64,000 nt of DNA from JBJXHB01 sp046160725 (lineage in GTDB: Bacteria > Pseudomonadota > Gammaproteobacteria > Burkholderiales > Burkholderiaceae_C). The translations under genes and the position numbers were made by a program. A model generated the notes under the pieces. The model had not been told where the DNA came from, searched no databases, and saw only the letters and a list, made by a program, of their open reading frames with translations. Location of the stretch: assembly GCA_046160725.1 (NCBI GenBank), contig JBJXHB010000401.1:1-64000 (forward strand), written 5' to 3'. Shown here piece by piece: positions 61,526 to 64,000 of this stretch. Each line of letters begins with the position of its first letter. The first letter of the stretch is position 1.

Positions 61526-62728
61526 ATGATCGCATCACTGTCCGTCACATCGCTGGTTGGCCTGAGTTTCGTTGTGCTGCTGGTATTGGCATTCGCGGCG
61601 TTGTTGCTGGAATGCCGGCGCAAGCACATGTTCATCTGGCTCGGGGATTACCTGAGCCGCAGGCCACCGCGGGTGCCGCCGGGGCCTGTGCATGTGATGT
61701 TCTGCTTCGTCGACCACTTCGAGCCCGGCTGGGGTCGGCCCGATCGGGCCACCGAAACCCGACGGGTTGAGCGCTGGCGCCAGGGCTATCGGGACCTGGC
61801 CTTGCGGCATCGCGATGCCGATGGCGTGCATCCCCGTCACACGTTCTTCTACCCAGAAGAGGAGTATCGGCCCGAGCACCTCGACGCCTTGGCCGAGCTG
61901 TGCGCGCAGGGTTTTGGCGAGATCGAGGTCCACCTGCACCATGACCACGATACCGAGGCCGGCCTGCGCGAGAAGATCCAGCGCTTCGTGCGCACGCTGC
62001 ACGACCGCCATGGCGCACTGCCGGTGGACCCGCGCACCGGCCGGCCGGCCTTCGGCTTCATCCATGGCAACTGGAGCCTGGACAACTCGCGTGGCGATGG
62101 CCGCTGGTGCGGCGTCAACAACGAGCTGCAGATCCTGGGCGACCTGGGCTGCTATGCCGACTACACCCTGCCATCGGCCCCGAGCGACACCCAGACCAGC
62201 TGGGCCAACCGCCTGTACATGGCCAAGGACGATCCGCTGCGGCCCAAGTCACACGACCGCGGCGTGGAACTCCGCGCCGGCCGCGTGGAGCAGGGCGACC
62301 TGCTGATCCTGCAGGGGCCGCTGGCGCTGAACTGGCGCAACCGACGCTGGGGCCTGGTGCCGCGCATCGAGAATGCCGACATCCGCGCCAGCTATCCGCC
62401 GACGCCGGACCGCGTCGACCTGTGGGTACGGCAGCACATCCATGTACCGGGGCGCCCAGATTGGATCTTCATCAAGGTGCACACGCATGGCACGCAGGAC
62501 CGCGACATCGAGGCGCTGCTGGGTGAGCCCGTCGACCGCATGTTCCATGACCTCGAGACCCGCTACAACGATGGCCAGCGATACGTGCTGCACTATGTGA
62601 GCGCGCGCGAGATGTACAACATCGTCATGGCGGCGCAGGAGGGCCTGTCGGGCAATCCGCACCGGTATCGGGACCATGTGCTGCCGAAGCCGCCGATGCT
62701 GGCTCACTTGGGTGGGGCAGTGGCATGA
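61526..62728 (+). CDS. membrane-anchored protein of unknown function with Asp/His motifs
   Basis: The 400-residue protein has one N-terminal membrane helix (about 8-29) and then a soluble domain with clustered Asp/His motifs: FVDHFEPGW (D63, H64), VHLHHDHD (136-142), IHGNWSLDN (180-187) and VHTHGTQD (about 325-332). These positions recall metal-binding NodB-like or other deacetylase barrels, but I see no TFDD motif, and I do not recognise the family. It overlaps the following NodB deacetylase by four bases, so the two may work together on the polymer. Confidence 0.7.
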   Translation: MIASLSVTSLVGLSFVVLLVLAFAALLLECRRKHMFIWLGDYLSRRPPRVPPGPVHVMFCFVDHFEPGWGRPDRATETRRVERWRQGYRDLALRHRDADGVHPRHTFFYPEEEYRPEHLDALAELCAQGFGEIEVHLHHDHDTEAGLREKIQRFVRTLHDRHGALPVDPRTGRPAFGFIHGNWSLDNSRGDGRWCGVNNELQILGDLGCYADYTLPSAPSDTQTSWANRLYMAKDDPLRPKSHDRGVELRAGRVEQGDLLILQGPLALNWRNRRWGLVPRIENADIRASYPPTPDRVDLWVRQHIHVPGRPDWIFIKVHTHGTQDRDIEALLGEPVDRMFHDLETRYNDGQRYVLHYVSAREMYNIVMAAQEGLSGNPHRYRDHVLPKPPMLAHLGGAVA

Positions 62729-63846
62729 CAGACCCGACGGCACTGATCAAACCCGTCGCGACAGCGAGGCCGTTGGCCACAAAGGTGCACCCGCATGCCG
62801 CACCGCTTGGCAAGCGCGAACGCCTGGCTGACGTCTTCGCGGCCTCAGGGCTGGCACAGGTCGTGGGGCGCCTGCGCTCGAGCATGGTCCGCGACCTACG
62901 GGTGCTGGCCTATCACCGGGTGCTGCCGGACCTGGACGAGGGCCGTCATCCGTTTGACGTGGAACTTGTCAGCGCCAGTGTCGATGGTTTCGACCGACAG
63001 ATGCGGCAGGTCGCACGTGACTTCCACCCGGTCTCCGTAGATCAGGTTGCGGCGTCGTTGGAGTCCGGGCGGGCATTGCCGCGACGTGCGGTCCTGGTCA
63101 CTTTTGACGATGGGTTCGACGACAACCATCAATATGCGTTCCCGGTGCTTCAACGGCACGGCATACCGGGCTTGTTCTTCCTGTCTACCGGCTATATCGG
63201 CGGCCATGACATGTTCTGGTTCGAGCAGGTGGTCCACCTCGTCCTGAAGACCACTCAGACGTCCCTGCATCTGCCGTCACTGGCCTTCACTGTCGAGCCC
63301 GGTCTGGACATGCAGAGCCGGCGTCAGGCTGCGCGCCTTGTGCTCGATCGGATGAAGCACACCAGCAACACCGATCGACTGAGGGCCATGGCGGAGCTGA
63401 CGGATCGGGCCGAGGTGCTCATCGAGCCGGGCGAGCAGCGCTTCAGCGCCACCATGACCTGGGATCAAGTCCGGGAAATGGCCAAGGGCGGTATGCATTT
63501 CGGCTCGCACGCGGTCACCCATCCGGTGCTCTCAAATGTCGAGGACCCGGCGCAGCTGCGACATGAATTGGTGGCCTCGGCCGACAGGCTGACCCAAGAG
63601 CTGGGCGTGGCGCCGCGGGCGTTGGCCTATCCGGTCGGCGGTGGTCATGCCTATGACGACCGTGTCGTCGCGGCCGCACGGGATGCCGGGTACGCCATGG
63701 CCTTTGCCTATCAGGCGGGCGTCAATCGAGCGGGAAAAATGGATCGCTATCGCCTGAGGCGGCTGGCGGTGGAGCGCTACACCACGGCATCCATGTTCAC
63801 TTGCTCACTTCTGTTGCCGGAGGTCTTTGTTCGCCCCTATGCATGA
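62725..63846 (+). CDS. NodB-type polysaccharide deacetylase
   Basis: The 373-residue CE4 protein has motif 1 TFDDGFDD (D128, D129), motif 2 HFGSHAVTHPVLS and a later AYPVGG motif 3. It has an N-terminal extension of about 55 residues with RVLAYHRVLPDL, as in PEP-CTERM-type and icaB-like deacetylases. No signal peptide is seen. It may de-N-acetylate the exopolysaccharide or a lipid-linked precursor. It is the second deacetylase of the operon. Confidence 0.88.
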   Translation: MTDPTALIKPVATARPLATKVHPHAAPLGKRERLADVFAASGLAQVVGRLRSSMVRDLRVLAYHRVLPDLDEGRHPFDVELVSASVDGFDRQMRQVARDFHPVSVDQVAASLESGRALPRRAVLVTFDDGFDDNHQYAFPVLQRHGIPGLFFLSTGYIGGHDMFWFEQVVHLVLKTTQTSLHLPSLAFTVEPGLDMQSRRQAARLVLDRMKHTSNTDRLRAMAELTDRAEVLIEPGEQRFSATMTWDQVREMAKGGMHFGSHAVTHPVLSNVEDPAQLRHELVASADRLTQELGVAPRALAYPVGGGHAYDDRVVAAARDAGYAMAFAYQAGVNRAGKMDRYRLRRLAVERYTTASMFTCSLLLPEVFVRPYA

Positions 63847-63901
63847 CCTGCTGTGCCATTGGCGCAGCGCAGTGATCCGAATTAAGCGGGAGTGTTTTCA
63901 A

Positions 63902-64000
63902 ATGGAAGTTCAAGCGCGCATTGTTGAGGCCGTCCGTGGCCTCTTGGAGGATCCATCGCAGGACGTCCAGGCCGACTCTCGGCTGATCGGTGAGACGGGC
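63902..64000 (+). CDS. acyl carrier protein, N-terminal part (cut by window edge)
   Basis: The first 33 codons encode EVQARIVEAVRGLLED followed by a D-S-R-L-I segment, the first helix and loop of an acyl/peptidyl carrier protein; the DSL serine would lie beyond the edge. A GGGAG site is placed 11-15 bases upstream. Exosortase-A loci often carry such an ACP next to an AMP ligase, so more acyl-transfer genes may follow. The assignment rests on a short sequence. Confidence 0.6.
   Translation, partial: MEVQARIVEAVRGLLEDPSQDVQADSRLIGETG

Noticed and set aside
25836..64000. Search for an exosortase gene or PEP-CTERM substrate
   Set aside because: No reading has exosortase membrane-Cys/Arg/His motifs and none ends in a PEP-plus-helix-plus-Arg tail, so no such gene is called although the surrounding genes suggest one nearby.

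Overview
The window is GC-rich chromosomal DNA. Its gene content and order (fnr/hemN, clpS-clpA, accA-tilS, lysC next to tRNA-Ser, XrtA/PEP-CTERM-type exopolysaccharide genes) suggest a betaproteobacterium of the order Burkholderiales, in the Leptothrix/Rubrivivax neighbourhood. This placement is inferred from gene content, not from a search.

Positions 1-25.8 kb are mostly housekeeping. A small membrane protein, a divergent fnr/hemN pair sharing a near-perfect FNR box, and a SafE-like membrane protein form a microaerobic module. Next come icd with its terminator, a COG2509-type flavoprotein, a 55-residue basic protein, a 1.2-kDa-residue-scale (about 1198 aa) SARP/BTAD regulator divergent from copA, a cold-shock protein, the translationally coupled clpS-clpA pair, and a minus-strand run of TPR protein, two cyclophilins, lpxH and mtfA. 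The plus strand then carries cysS (with a possible terminator/attenuator in its leader), a 3-methyladenine glycosylase, accA, tilS, lysC and tRNA-Ser(GCT).

Positions 25.9-44.5 kb are accessory. After a plus-strand priming sugar transferase there is a minus-strand biosynthetic operon. Read 5' to 3' it holds a hybrid megasynthase (A-PCP-KS-AT-ACP-aminotransferase), a two-module NRPS (C-A-PCP-C-A-PCP), an Sfp-type phosphopantetheinyl transferase, and two alpha/beta hydrolases of the kinds found in exosortase-A loci. The last hydrolase is fused in frame to a low-molecular-weight protein tyrosine phosphatase. The first megasynthase is split by an apparent one-base deletion in a G/C homopolymer near 43411-43416. 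No thioesterase or reductase release domain is present. Hand-read domain logic suggests a peptide starting from a branched aliphatic amino acid, extended by malonate and aminated to a 3,4-diamino acid, followed by two residues activated by near-identical adenylation domains.

Positions 44.7-64.0 kb are a plus-strand exopolysaccharide operon with many 4-nt ATGA overlaps: SGNH hydrolase, TIGR04325-type methyltransferase, Wza-like export lipoprotein, chain-length determinant, BY-type tyrosine kinase, outer-membrane protein, ExeA-like ATPase, a short epimerase-like protein, an FAD oxidoreductase, four glycosyltransferases, two NodB deacetylases, an O-antigen-ligase-like protein, a membrane-anchored protein of unknown function with Asp/His motifs, and the start of an acyl carrier protein at the right edge. 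This set matches XrtA/PEP-CTERM-associated polysaccharide loci, although no exosortase gene lies inside the window. The placement of a peptide megasynthase inside such a locus, together with the kinase and a hydrolase-phosphatase fusion, is the most unusual aspect of the window.
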